Part shown: positions 1 through 5,160 of the stretch, in pieces | How positions within the stretch are numbered: the first letter of the stretch is position 1 | How the letters are laid out: each line of letters starts with the position of its first letter | Assembly: GCA_016649525.1 (NCBI GenBank) | Contig: JAENXM010000136.1 | Location: forward strand, 1 to 5,160 | Origin: Actinomycetota bacterium | GTDB lineage: Bacteria > Actinomycetota > Geothermincolia > Fen-727 > Anoxymicrobiaceae | Length of the DNA stretch: 5,160 nucleotides | Reading direction: 5' to 3' | The notes under the pieces: model-generated | The model's database searches: none | What the model was told of the DNA's origin: nothing | The model's input: the letters and a program-made list of their open reading frames with translations, nothing else | Translations under genes and position numbers: made by a program

Positions 1-558
1 GCCGACCCCGGTCTGGGTCGCGTAATAGAACATGGCGCCCGAAGCGATGCACGTTATCCCGGCGGCGAGCCCGTCGAGCCCGTCTATGAGGTTGATGATG
101 TTTATGAAGGCGACGATCCATATGAGCGAGACGATTACCGAGAGCTCCGGGGAAAGCGAGATAACGGAGGAGAACCCCGGGATGTGGATGTTCTGTATCT
201 GAACGCCCATGATGACCAGGACGCCCGCCGAGAGCACCTGTCCGAAGAGCTTCGCCAGGGGAGAGAGCCCGCGCACGTCGTCCACCGCGCCGAACACGAA
301 GATGACGGTGGCGCCCCCCATGACGCCGAGCAGGTCGCTCGAAAGGTGGTGGTGAGCGGCCAGAATGTAGACGCCGATGCCGATCATCATGCTCAGGTAC
401 ATCGCGAGGCCGCCGAGGGTCGGGGTTACCTTCTCGTGGACCGTGCGGTCCTCCGGTACGGCCATGATGTTGGAGCGCCGCGCCATATACCGTACGATCG
501 GCGTGATGACCAGCACGCTTATAAGAGCGGCTCCGAATGCGACAAAATACAATCCCAT
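1..558 (-). CDS. WecA/TagO-like undecaprenyl-phosphate GlcNAc-1-phosphate transferase, N-terminal part (runs off the left edge)
   Basis: Reading leftward from an ATG at 558-556 gives 186 residues without a stop up to base 1, so the C-terminal half is missing. It belongs to the MraY/WecA/TagO family, polytopic membrane enzymes that transfer a sugar-1-phosphate from a UDP-sugar to undecaprenyl phosphate, the first membrane step of teichoic-acid, O-antigen or related glycopolymer synthesis. Seen in the sequence: a first membrane helix (about residues 3-22), the cytoplasmic motif VPEDRTVHEKVTPTLGG (34-50), further hydrophobic segments near 51-68, 75-91, 105-120 and 138-155, the Asp-Asp pair at 93-94 in GAVDDVRGL, and the NxxNxxDGxDG motif at 153-163. 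The VPEDRTVHEK stretch and the DGLDG motif fit the WecA/TagO branch better than MraY. An in-frame GTG at 567-565 is an alternative start, and an in-frame stop at 606-604 limits any longer version. No good Shine-Dalgarno lies directly before the ATG. It follows the dCMP deaminase by 31 nt. The sugar substrate cannot be decided from this half. Confidence 0.9.
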   Translation of the reverse strand, partial: MGLYFVAFGAALISVLVITPIVRYMARRSNIMAVPEDRTVHEKVTPTLGGLAMYLSMMIGIGVYILAAHHHLSSDLLGVMGGATVIFVFGAVDDVRGLSPLAKLFGQVLSAGVLVIMGVQIQNIHIPGFSSVISLSPELSVIVSLIWIVAFINIINLIDGLDGLAAGITCIASGAMFYYATQTGVG

Positions 559-567
559 AGTTTGCAC

Positions 568-584
568 GCGGGGCTGAGCCCCGC
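568..584 (-). promoter_or_regulatory. perfect inverted repeat (hairpin) in the gap before the transferase start
   Basis: GCGGGGCT (568-575) and AGCCCCGC (577-584) are exact reverse complements around a single base. In RNA this would fold as a GC-rich stem of 6-7 bp with a 3-5 nt loop. It begins 6 nt after the dCMP deaminase stop codon and ends 9 nt before the transferase ATG, directly abutting the alternative GTG. No T-run follows on either strand, so it does not look like a standard intrinsic terminator. It may affect translation initiation or mRNA processing between the two genes. The function is inference. Confidence 0.5.
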
Positions 585-589
585 ACCAA

Positions 590-1039
590 TCAGTCCCTGA
601 GCTTCATCTTCTGCGAGAGTATCCCGGCCTCCGCCAGCAGCCTTTCAGCCAGCTCGTCGGGATACGGCTCGAGGTAGTAGATCGCCTCCAGCCCCGCGTT
701 TATTATCATCTTGGAGCAGAGCACGCACGGCTGGTGCGTGCTGTAGAGCACCCCGCCGTCAATGGAAACGCCGTGCATGGCGGCCTGGATGATGGCGTTC
801 TGCTCAGCGTGGAGCCCCCGGCAGAGCTCGTGCACGTGCCCGCTCTCCGCGCCGACCTCTTCCCGAAGGCAGCCGACGTCCAGACAGTGCGCTAAATTCC
901 TTGGAGCCCCGTTATATCCGGTTGTGAGGATCCGCTTGTCCTTCACTATGAGAGCTCCGACCTGCCTGCGCAGGCAGGTAGAACGGCCGGACACCACCTT
1001 CGCTATCTCCAGAAAATACTCGTCCCAGCTCGGCCTCAT
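590..1039 (-). CDS. comEB: dCMP deaminase, zinc-dependent (ComEB type)
   Basis: Encodes 149 residues of a cytidine/deoxycytidylate deaminase that converts dCMP to dUMP in the cytoplasm, feeding thymidylate synthesis. Visible motifs: STCLRRQVGALIV near residues 20-32, GYNGAP (41-46), the catalytic HAE triad at 77-79 (zinc ligand His77, proton-shuttle Glu79) and PCVLC at 104-108 (zinc ligands Cys105 and Cys108). HELCRGLHAEQNAI just before and around the HAE is characteristic of dCMP deaminases rather than of tRNA adenosine or cytidine deaminases. Additional Cys at 22, 52, 57 and 73 are compatible with a second, structural metal site (inference). The ATG at 1039-1037 is chosen because GGAGG sits 5 nt upstream; a TTG nine codons earlier (1066) is open in frame but has no such support. 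The length matches the family. The gene starts 52 nt after the kinase stop and is followed by the WecA/TagO-like gene. The comEB symbol reflects homology only; a role in competence is not implied. Confidence 0.95.
   Translation of the reverse strand: MRPSWDEYFLEIAKVVSGRSTCLRRQVGALIVKDKRILTTGYNGAPRNLAHCLDVGCLREEVGAESGHVHELCRGLHAEQNAIIQAAMHGVSIDGGVLYSTHQPCVLCSKMIINAGLEAIYYLEPYPDELAERLLAEAGILSQKMKLRD
960..979. repeat. 20-bp perfect palindrome inside the dCMP deaminase gene
   Basis: ACCTGCCTGCGCAGGCAGGT reads the same on both strands with no spacer. It lies inside the deaminase coding sequence, where it encodes the TCLRRQV part of a conserved family motif (about residues 21-27). Protein conservation may explain much of it, but the exact codon choice makes the symmetry complete. 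No second full copy was noticed in this window. It could be a chance result of codon use or a dispersed palindromic repeat; the sequence alone does not decide. Confidence 0.6.
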
Positions 1040-1044
1040 CCAAA

Positions 1045-1049
1045 CCTCC
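1045..1049 (-). promoter_or_regulatory. ribosome binding site of the dCMP deaminase
   Basis: GGAGG on the minus strand, 5 nt before the ATG at 1039. It is the strongest Shine-Dalgarno match in the window and fixes the deaminase start downstream of the longer TTG-initiated reading frame. Confidence 0.8.
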
Positions 1050-1091
1050 ATCCAGGTGGCGGGCAAGTGTCATATTAAACGACAAAAGCAC

Positions 1092-2534
1092 TCACAGTGG
1101 AAGGGTCACGGTGAATGTCGTGCCCTCCCCGGGCAGGCTTTCTACCCGGATTCTACCACCTAGCGTTTTCACGAGTTCCTTGCATATGGAGAGCCCGAGG
1201 CCCGCCCCACCGCGCTTGGTCGCGCGAGACTTCTCACCGCGGTAGAACCTTTCGAAGATCCTTGGCAGAAGCTCGGGTCTTATACCCTCGCCCGTGTCGG
1301 CGACCGATATGTCGACGACCTCCGCGCCCACCGTGCAGGAGAGTGTGATCGTTCCACCGGGGGCCGTATATTCCATCGCGTTGTCCAGAAGGTTCGTCAG
1401 GACAAGCTCCAGTCGGTCCGGGTCGGTATTGAGCGTCACGGCGGAAGCCGGGGTGTCGAGGAGGAGGCTGACTCCTCCCTCGTCCGCACGAGCGTGATAG
1501 AGGCTGTCCATCTTGCGCATGAGATCCACGACGTCGACCGGTTTTTTCTCGGGGCGAAGCTCTCCCGCGTCCATCTGCGAAAGGAGCAGGAGGTCGTTGA
1601 GCACCCTGACGAGGCGCTTGCTCTCCTGGTTGATTATCTCGAGGGAACGGCGCCTTTCGTCCTCTTCCCTGCTCACCCCGTCGAGAAGCGCCTGGCTGAA
1701 ACCCTCGATGCTCGTGAGCGGGGTGCGAAGCTCGTGGGAGACGTTGCCGACGAAGTTCTGCTGCAGCTCGTAGGCGGTCCTGACTCTATCGGCCATCATG
1801 TTGAAGTCGCGGGCCAGCTCGCCTGTCTCATCGGAGCCTTTAACCGGGACCTCTTGATCGTAGTCACCAGCCGCCATCTTCCTCGCCGCCTGCGTTACCG
1901 CCCCGATTGGACGGCTGATCGTGCCCGAAAGGTAAAGGGCCAGAAGCGTCGATACACCCAGCGCAATCAGACCGGCGAGGGCCATATACCAGATCAGCGA
2001 CCCCACCCCGGTACCGATCTCATTGAGCGGTTTGATGGCCATGAGGAACCCCGGCGTAGTCTTATCGACAAGCGTCGGGGCCGACACGAAGAGGTATTCC
2101 CTGCCGAAGCGGGTGAGGAACTCGTCGACGACCTGCTGGCTATCCTTTTCGAGAAGGCTCAGCGGCAGATCGAGGGGCCTCCCCGTCACACGGATACCTC
2201 TGTTCGCCTCCGCCACGACCGTCCCGCTCGAGTCAACAAGGAATAGTTTAGTCCCAAGCACCCGCGACTCCGTATTGAGTACGCCCTGGACGATCCTGCG
2301 CGGCTGCGAGGACTCGGTACCGGAGGTCCCCGACCGGGCACGCAGGCCAAGCTCCCCCACCACGCGCCCTATGTCGCGCGCTACCACGCCGACCTGCCTT
2401 CTCAGATCATCGCGCGCCCTGTCTTTCTCGTAGCGGGTGAGGAAGAGAACGAAAACGACGCTGGCGAGAAGAAGGCAGATGATAATGACTACAAGATATG
2501 TGGCGATCACCCGGGACCTGAGAGTCTTGAACAT
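1092..2534 (-). CDS. membrane sensor histidine kinase (HAMP-HisKA-HATPase_c)
   Basis: A 480-residue sensor kinase that should autophosphorylate on His and pass the phosphate to the regulator encoded just upstream. Order of parts: short cytoplasmic N-terminus, membrane helix 1 (about 9-32), extracytoplasmic sensor (about 33-177), membrane helix 2 (about 178-203), HAMP linker (about 204-256, with SRPI at 207-210), HisKA with VSHELRTP at 265-272 (phospho-acceptor His267), and a HATPase_c domain with N box NLLDNAMEYT (381-390), G1 box DTGEGI (413-418), F box around FERFYRG (427-433) and G2 box GGAGLGLSI (442-450). All catalytic boxes are intact. The HELRT form (Glu268, Thr271) is the ExxT pattern seen in kinases that also dephosphorylate their partner. 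The overall architecture resembles the PhoR/ResE/WalK group. The sensor part contains LFLVDSSGTVVAEA (97-110), suggestive of a PAS/Cache-like fold, but the signal is unknown. The start is the ATG one base after the regulator's stop, with AAGGG 8 nt before it. Confidence 0.95.
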   Translation of the reverse strand: MFKTLRSRVIATYLVVIIICLLLASVVFVLFLTRYEKDRARDDLRRQVGVVARDIGRVVGELGLRARSGTSGTESSQPRRIVQGVLNTESRVLGTKLFLVDSSGTVVAEANRGIRVTGRPLDLPLSLLEKDSQQVVDEFLTRFGREYLFVSAPTLVDKTTPGFLMAIKPLNEIGTGVGSLIWYMALAGLIALGVSTLLALYLSGTISRPIGAVTQAARKMAAGDYDQEVPVKGSDETGELARDFNMMADRVRTAYELQQNFVGNVSHELRTPLTSIEGFSQALLDGVSREEDERRRSLEIINQESKRLVRVLNDLLLLSQMDAGELRPEKKPVDVVDLMRKMDSLYHARADEGGVSLLLDTPASAVTLNTDPDRLELVLTNLLDNAMEYTAPGGTITLSCTVGAEVVDISVADTGEGIRPELLPRIFERFYRGEKSRATKRGGAGLGLSICKELVKTLGGRIRVESLPGEGTTFTVTLPL

Positions 2535-2535
2535 A

Positions 2536-3234
2536 TTATTCGCCCTTGAAGCGGTACCCGACCCCCCTTACGGTCTCGATGAAACGGGGCTTCTCCGCGT
2601 CGTCGGAAAGCTTCTCGCGGAGGTGTCTGATGTATACGTCGACGGTGCGGGTGTCCCCTACGTACTCGTATCCCCAGACTTTCTCCATCAAGCGGTCGCG
2701 CGAAAGGACTATCCCCGGGTTCGACGCGAGGACGTAGAGCAGGTCGAACTCCTTCGCGGTAAGCTCGACCTCGCCAAGGTCCTCGACCTCGACCTTCCGG
2801 CGGCCCGTGTCGACCGTGAGGCCTCCTCGGGTGACGACCGGTTCCTCTTCCGCTAGGGGAGCCTTGGCCCGCCTCAGCACCGCCTTTACGCGCGCGACCA
2901 GTTCCCTGGGGCTGAACGGTTTTGTCAGGTAGTCATCGGCTCCCAGTTCCAGACCGACGACCTTGTCCACCTCGGACTCCTTTGCGGTGAGCATTATTAC
3001 CGGAACCCGCGAGCTACCCCTGATGTGGCGAAGCGCCTCGAGGCCGTCCATGCCGGGAAGCATTATATCCAGCACCACGAGGTCGGGCTTTACCTGAGCG
3101 AATTTCTCAACCGCCTCCTCGCCGTCAGCGGCGCTCTCGACGAGGTATCCTTCCTCTCCGAGGTAGAGCTCGACGAGCTCGACGATATGCTCTTCGTCGT
3201 CCACGACCATTATCTTCTCCTGCCGGGCTTCCAT
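2536..3234 (-). CDS. response regulator, OmpR/PhoB family (receiver plus winged helix)
   Basis: A 232-residue DNA-binding transcription regulator, the phosphorylation partner of the adjacent kinase. The receiver domain (about residues 6-122) shows the acidic pair Asp12-Asp13 in VVDDEEH, the phospho-acceptor Asp56 in VVLDIMLPG, the switch Thr83 in MLTAK and the invariant Lys105 in LTKPF. A linker (about 123-134) leads to the C-terminal winged-helix domain with ELTAKEFDLLYVLASNPG (156-173), WGYEYVGDTRTVDVYIRHLREKL (187-209, recognition-helix region) and VRGVGYRF (222-229). Length and all key residues are normal for PhoB/PhoP/WalR-like regulators. The ATG at 3234 is chosen because AAGGGG lies 9 nt upstream. 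A longer frame from an ATG at 3291 would overlap the reductase gene and add an untypical basic N-terminus. The gene lies 25 nt after the reductase stop and 1 nt before the kinase start. Target genes cannot be read from the window. Confidence 0.95.
   Translation of the reverse strand: MEARQEKIMVVDDEEHIVELVELYLGEEGYLVESAADGEEAVEKFAQVKPDLVVLDIMLPGMDGLEALRHIRGSSRVPVIMLTAKESEVDKVVGLELGADDYLTKPFSPRELVARVKAVLRRAKAPLAEEEPVVTRGGLTVDTGRRKVEVEDLGEVELTAKEFDLLYVLASNPGIVLSRDRLMEKVWGYEYVGDTRTVDVYIRHLREKLSDDAEKPRFIETVRGVGYRFKGE
2543..2547 (-). promoter_or_regulatory. ribosome binding site of the histidine kinase, inside the regulator gene
   Basis: AAGGG on the minus strand lies within the last codons of the response regulator, 8 nt before the kinase ATG. 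The regulator's TAA (2538-2536) and the kinase ATG (2534-2532) are separated by one base. This layout favours translational coupling of the two proteins. Confidence 0.65.
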
Positions 3235-3243
3235 TTCTATGCG

Positions 3244-3249
3244 CCCCTT
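3244..3249 (-). promoter_or_regulatory. ribosome binding site of the response regulator
   Basis: AAGGGG on the minus strand, 9 nt before the ATG at 3234 and inside the 25-nt gap after the reductase stop codon. It decides the regulator start in favour of the 232-residue form. Confidence 0.7.
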
Positions 3250-3259
3250 ACCGGCCCGC

Positions 3260-5160
3260 TTACAGCGCGAGCCCCGTAGCAAATCCCTCATGGATGGCTT
3301 CTATGGCCTTCCGGGCTTCTTTGCAGTCCCCGACCTTGTAGAACTCGATGCCGTCCATCACGCCTGCAGCGCGCAGCTCATGCTCGAGCTCATTGTTCGG
3401 ACTCGAGCCTACCGCGACTACAACCGTATCCGCTTCGAATTCCCGGTCCTTTCCACCTCGGACTGCCACGACGCCGGTGCCTGTTATCCTCTGCACACAG
3501 CAGCTCCCGATGAACTTGACCCCGAGCTCCCTGGCGTCCTTGAGGATAGTCCATCGCGTCGAGATACCGATATCGGCGCCGAGCTTTTCGAGCATTTCCA
3601 GCACGGTGACGTCCCTTCCCCTCTCCGCCAGGAACATGCCGGTCTCCACGCCTACGGCACCGCCGCCCACCACGACCACCGTTCTTCCCGTATCGGCATT
3701 GCCGGCCAGGACGTCCCAGGCATAGACCACATTGGGTCCGTCGATCCCATCGATCCCGGGCAATATCTGGCTCGCCCCGGTGGCCATGATGACGGCGTCG
3801 GGTTTGGTCTCCTTCACGAGTCCGGCGGTCACCCGGGTATTCAGCCGGACTTCGACATCTTTCCTCTCCAACTGACGCTCGAGGTAGCGCACCATCTCAC
3901 TGAACTCCTCGCGCCCCGGGGGAACCGCCGCCAGGACGCACTGGCCGCCGAGTACCCCCGAACTCTCGCAGAGGGTCACCCGGTGGCCCCTGTGGGCCGC
4001 GACCCATGCCGCCTCCATGCCGCCTGGACCGCCACCCGCTACAAGGACCCTTTTCTTCTCCCCGGCTGGGAGAAGCTCGGTCTCGCGCTCGCGGTTTGCG
4101 CGCGGGTTCAGCATGCAGGTCACGGGTTGGAGCGTGAAAACGTTATCGAGGCAGCCCTGATTACAGGCTATACAGGTTCTGATGTCGCCGGTCCTCCCCT
4201 CGTAGGCCTTCCGCAGGAACTTCGGATCTGCCAGGAAAGCCCTGGCCATGGCCGCTATGTCGGCGCGCCCTTCAGCGAGCACCTGTTCCGCCATCTCGGG
4301 GCTGTTGATACGGTTGCAGGCCGCTACCGGTACCCTGTCGACCGCGTCTTTTATCCCTTCAGCGAGGTAAACAAACGCTCCGCGAGGGACGTTCATCGTT
4401 ATCTGCGGGACCCTCGTCTCGTGCCAGCCGCCAGTAACGCTTATCAGATCCACGCCAGCCCTCTCCATCTCGCGGGCTACGACTTTCGTCTCTTCGAGCG
4501 TATGGCTGCCTTCCACGAAGTCGGAACCCGAAATCCTGCATATCAGGGGGAAGTAGGCGCCTGTCGCCTCCTTTATGGCGGCGATGGATTCCAGCATGAA
4601 AGTCATGCGTCCGAAGATGTCCCCCCCGTAGCGATCCTCTCTCTTGTTTGTGAGAGGTGAAAGGAACTGGTTGACCAGGTAACCAGCGGCGCATATCAGC
4701 TCCACCGCGTCGAAACCCGCTTCCCGCGTGCGCCTTGCGGCCTTAGCGTAATTCTCCTGGACTTCTTCGACTTCCAAGATGGACAGCTCGTGCGCGGGGT
4801 CCCTGTTGAACATCGACGAACTGGCGGAAGCCGAAACATGCTGCTCACCGATAAGAAAACCCGGCGAGTAGCGCCCGCCGTGGTAGAGCTGGGCGGCAAT
4901 GAGCGAGTCGTATTTGTGGATGCGGTCCGTCAGCTCTTTCAGGCGCGGGATGAATTTGTCGTCGTCCAGGCCTACGAAGTTCGGGGCGCCCATCCCCCTT
5001 TTCTCCGTATAGCAGCCACCGATTATCATGAGGCCGGGGCCGGGGCCCGCCTTCGCCCGCTCCTCGTAGAAGTCGATGAAACCGTCGCTCGGGAAGCCGT
5101 CTTTCGCCATGCCCATGTGCATCGCGGGCATGAGAACCCGGTTGGGCAAGGTGATACCGC
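3260..5160 (-). CDS. 2,4-dienoyl-CoA/enoate reductase, FadH-like Fe-S flavoprotein (5' end off the right edge)
   Basis: A 632-residue stretch open to the right edge. The frame continues past a TTG at 5149 as ITLPNRVLMPAMHMG, a typical internal beginning of this family, so roughly 15-20 N-terminal residues are missing. Numbering from that TTG: an old-yellow-enzyme TIM barrel binding FMN (about 1-325) with QLYHGGR (87-93), GYLVNQFLSPLTNKR (156-170, Tyr157) and TGGWHETRVPQI (239-250, His243). Tyr157 and His243 match the catalytic pair of E. coli FadH, including their spacing. Four cysteines at 326, 329, 333 and 345 have the CX2CX3CX11C spacing of the FadH 4Fe-4S site. An FAD domain begins at VAGGGPGGMEAA (370-381) and a nested NAD(P)H domain at VVGGGAVGVETG (493-504); VGDC (607-610) is the late FAD motif. 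The family passes hydride from NAD(P)H through FAD, Fe-S and FMN to a C=C bond of unsaturated acyl-CoAs or enoates. The true substrate could be a dienoyl-CoA, a 2-enoate or a steroid-like enone. The stop lies 25 nt before the regulator gene, suggesting read-through transcription into it. Confidence 0.93.
   Translation of the reverse strand, partial: GITLPNRVLMPAMHMGMAKDGFPSDGFIDFYEERAKAGPGPGLMIIGGCYTEKRGMGAPNFVGLDDDKFIPRLKELTDRIHKYDSLIAAQLYHGGRYSPGFLIGEQHVSASASSSMFNRDPAHELSILEVEEVQENYAKAARRTREAGFDAVELICAAGYLVNQFLSPLTNKREDRYGGDIFGRMTFMLESIAAIKEATGAYFPLICRISGSDFVEGSHTLEETKVVAREMERAGVDLISVTGGWHETRVPQITMNVPRGAFVYLAEGIKDAVDRVPVAACNRINSPEMAEQVLAEGRADIAAMARAFLADPKFLRKAYEGRTGDIRTCIACNQGCLDNVFTLQPVTCMLNPRANRERETELLPAGEKKRVLVAGGGPGGMEAAWVAAHRGHRVTLCESSGVLGGQCVLAAVPPGREEFSEMVRYLERQLERKDVEVRLNTRVTAGLVKETKPDAVIMATGASQILPGIDGIDGPNVVYAWDVLAGNADTGRTVVVVGGGAVGVETGMFLAERGRDVTVLEMLEKLGADIGISTRWTILKDARELGVKFIGSCCVQRITGTGVVAVRGGKDREFEADTVVVAVGSSPNNELEHELRAAGVMDGIEFYKVGDCKEARKAIEAIHEGFATGLAL

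Noticed and set aside
568..584. Intrinsic terminator between deaminase and transferase genes
   Set aside because: The stem is strong, but no T-tract follows on either strand, and the next gene starts within 10 nt.
184..600. 138-codon plus-strand open frame
   Set aside because: It lies antisense to the transferase, whose family motifs are clear on the minus strand, and has an acidic, His-rich low-quality composition typical of a shadow.
1040..1091. Possible promoter for the deaminase in the 52-nt gap after the kinase
   Set aside because: The gap has a locally AT-rich patch (1071-1087) with a TAATAT on the minus strand (1077-1072), but no acceptable -35 element lies 16-18 nt upstream, so it is not called.
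1494..2246. 250-codon open reading frame on the plus strand
   Set aside because: It lies opposite the histidine kinase, whose domains are complete and in order. The product has no recognisable motif and looks like a high-GC shadow frame.
2379..2402. LRRQVG in the kinase resembling LRRQVG in the deaminase, as a possible shared repeat
   Set aside because: The nucleotide identity is limited to about 11 bases, the kinase copy is not palindromic, and the two proteins are unrelated at this point, so it is treated as coincidence.
3235..3291. Longer response-regulator start at 3291
   Set aside because: It would overlap the reductase gene and add 19 basic residues not typical of the family, while the ATG at 3234 has AAGGGG at good distance.
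3239..4660. 473-codon open reading frame on the plus strand
   Set aside because: It is fully antisense to the reductase and the start of the regulator. It shows no recognisable domain and is rich in His, Pro, Arg and Asp, as expected for the complement of a GC-rich gene.

Overview
This GC-rich window (roughly 60 % GC, judged by eye) is packed with five genes, all transcribed leftward on the minus strand. In transcription order they are: a 2,4-dienoyl-CoA/enoate reductase of the old-yellow-enzyme iron-sulfur flavoprotein type (5' end cut by the right edge), an OmpR/PhoB-family response regulator, its partner membrane histidine kinase, a ComEB-type dCMP deaminase, and the N-terminal half of a WecA/TagO-type polyprenyl-phosphate GlcNAc-1-phosphate transferase (3' end cut by the left edge). 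No RNA gene, mobile element, CRISPR array or pseudogene was seen.

The gaps between genes are 25, 1, 52 and 31 nt (or 22 nt for the last, if the transferase starts at its GTG). The five genes could therefore lie on one or two transcripts. The regulator and kinase are separated by a single base and are almost certainly co-translated. I saw no convincing promoter or T-tailed terminator in any gap. The most distinctive non-coding feature is a perfect inverted repeat at 568-584, just before the transferase start.

Right to left: 3260-5160 holds the reductase (TIM barrel, 4Fe-4S cysteines and FAD/NAD(P)H domains, with the FadH-type catalytic Tyr and His in place). 2536-3234 holds the response regulator. 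1092-2534 holds the kinase (two membrane segments, an extracytoplasmic sensor of about 145 residues, HAMP, HisKA and HATPase_c). 590-1039 holds the dCMP deaminase. 1-558 holds the transferase.

A dCMP deaminase followed by a WecA/TagO-like transferase is, from general knowledge, an arrangement found in Gram-positive lineages (Firmicutes and some anaerobic Actinobacteria) upstream of the ATP synthase operon. With the high GC content and an oxygen-sensitive-type Fe-S flavoenzyme, this suggests a high-GC anaerobic Gram-positive such as a deep-branching actinobacterium or a high-GC clostridium. That placement is inference at low confidence. The likely roles are unsaturated acyl-CoA or enoate reduction, envelope sensing, pyrimidine nucleotide supply (dCMP to dUMP to dTMP) and initiation of cell-wall glycopolymer synthesis. 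I found no clear evidence of a new biological system. The findings are mostly regulatory or structural curiosities.
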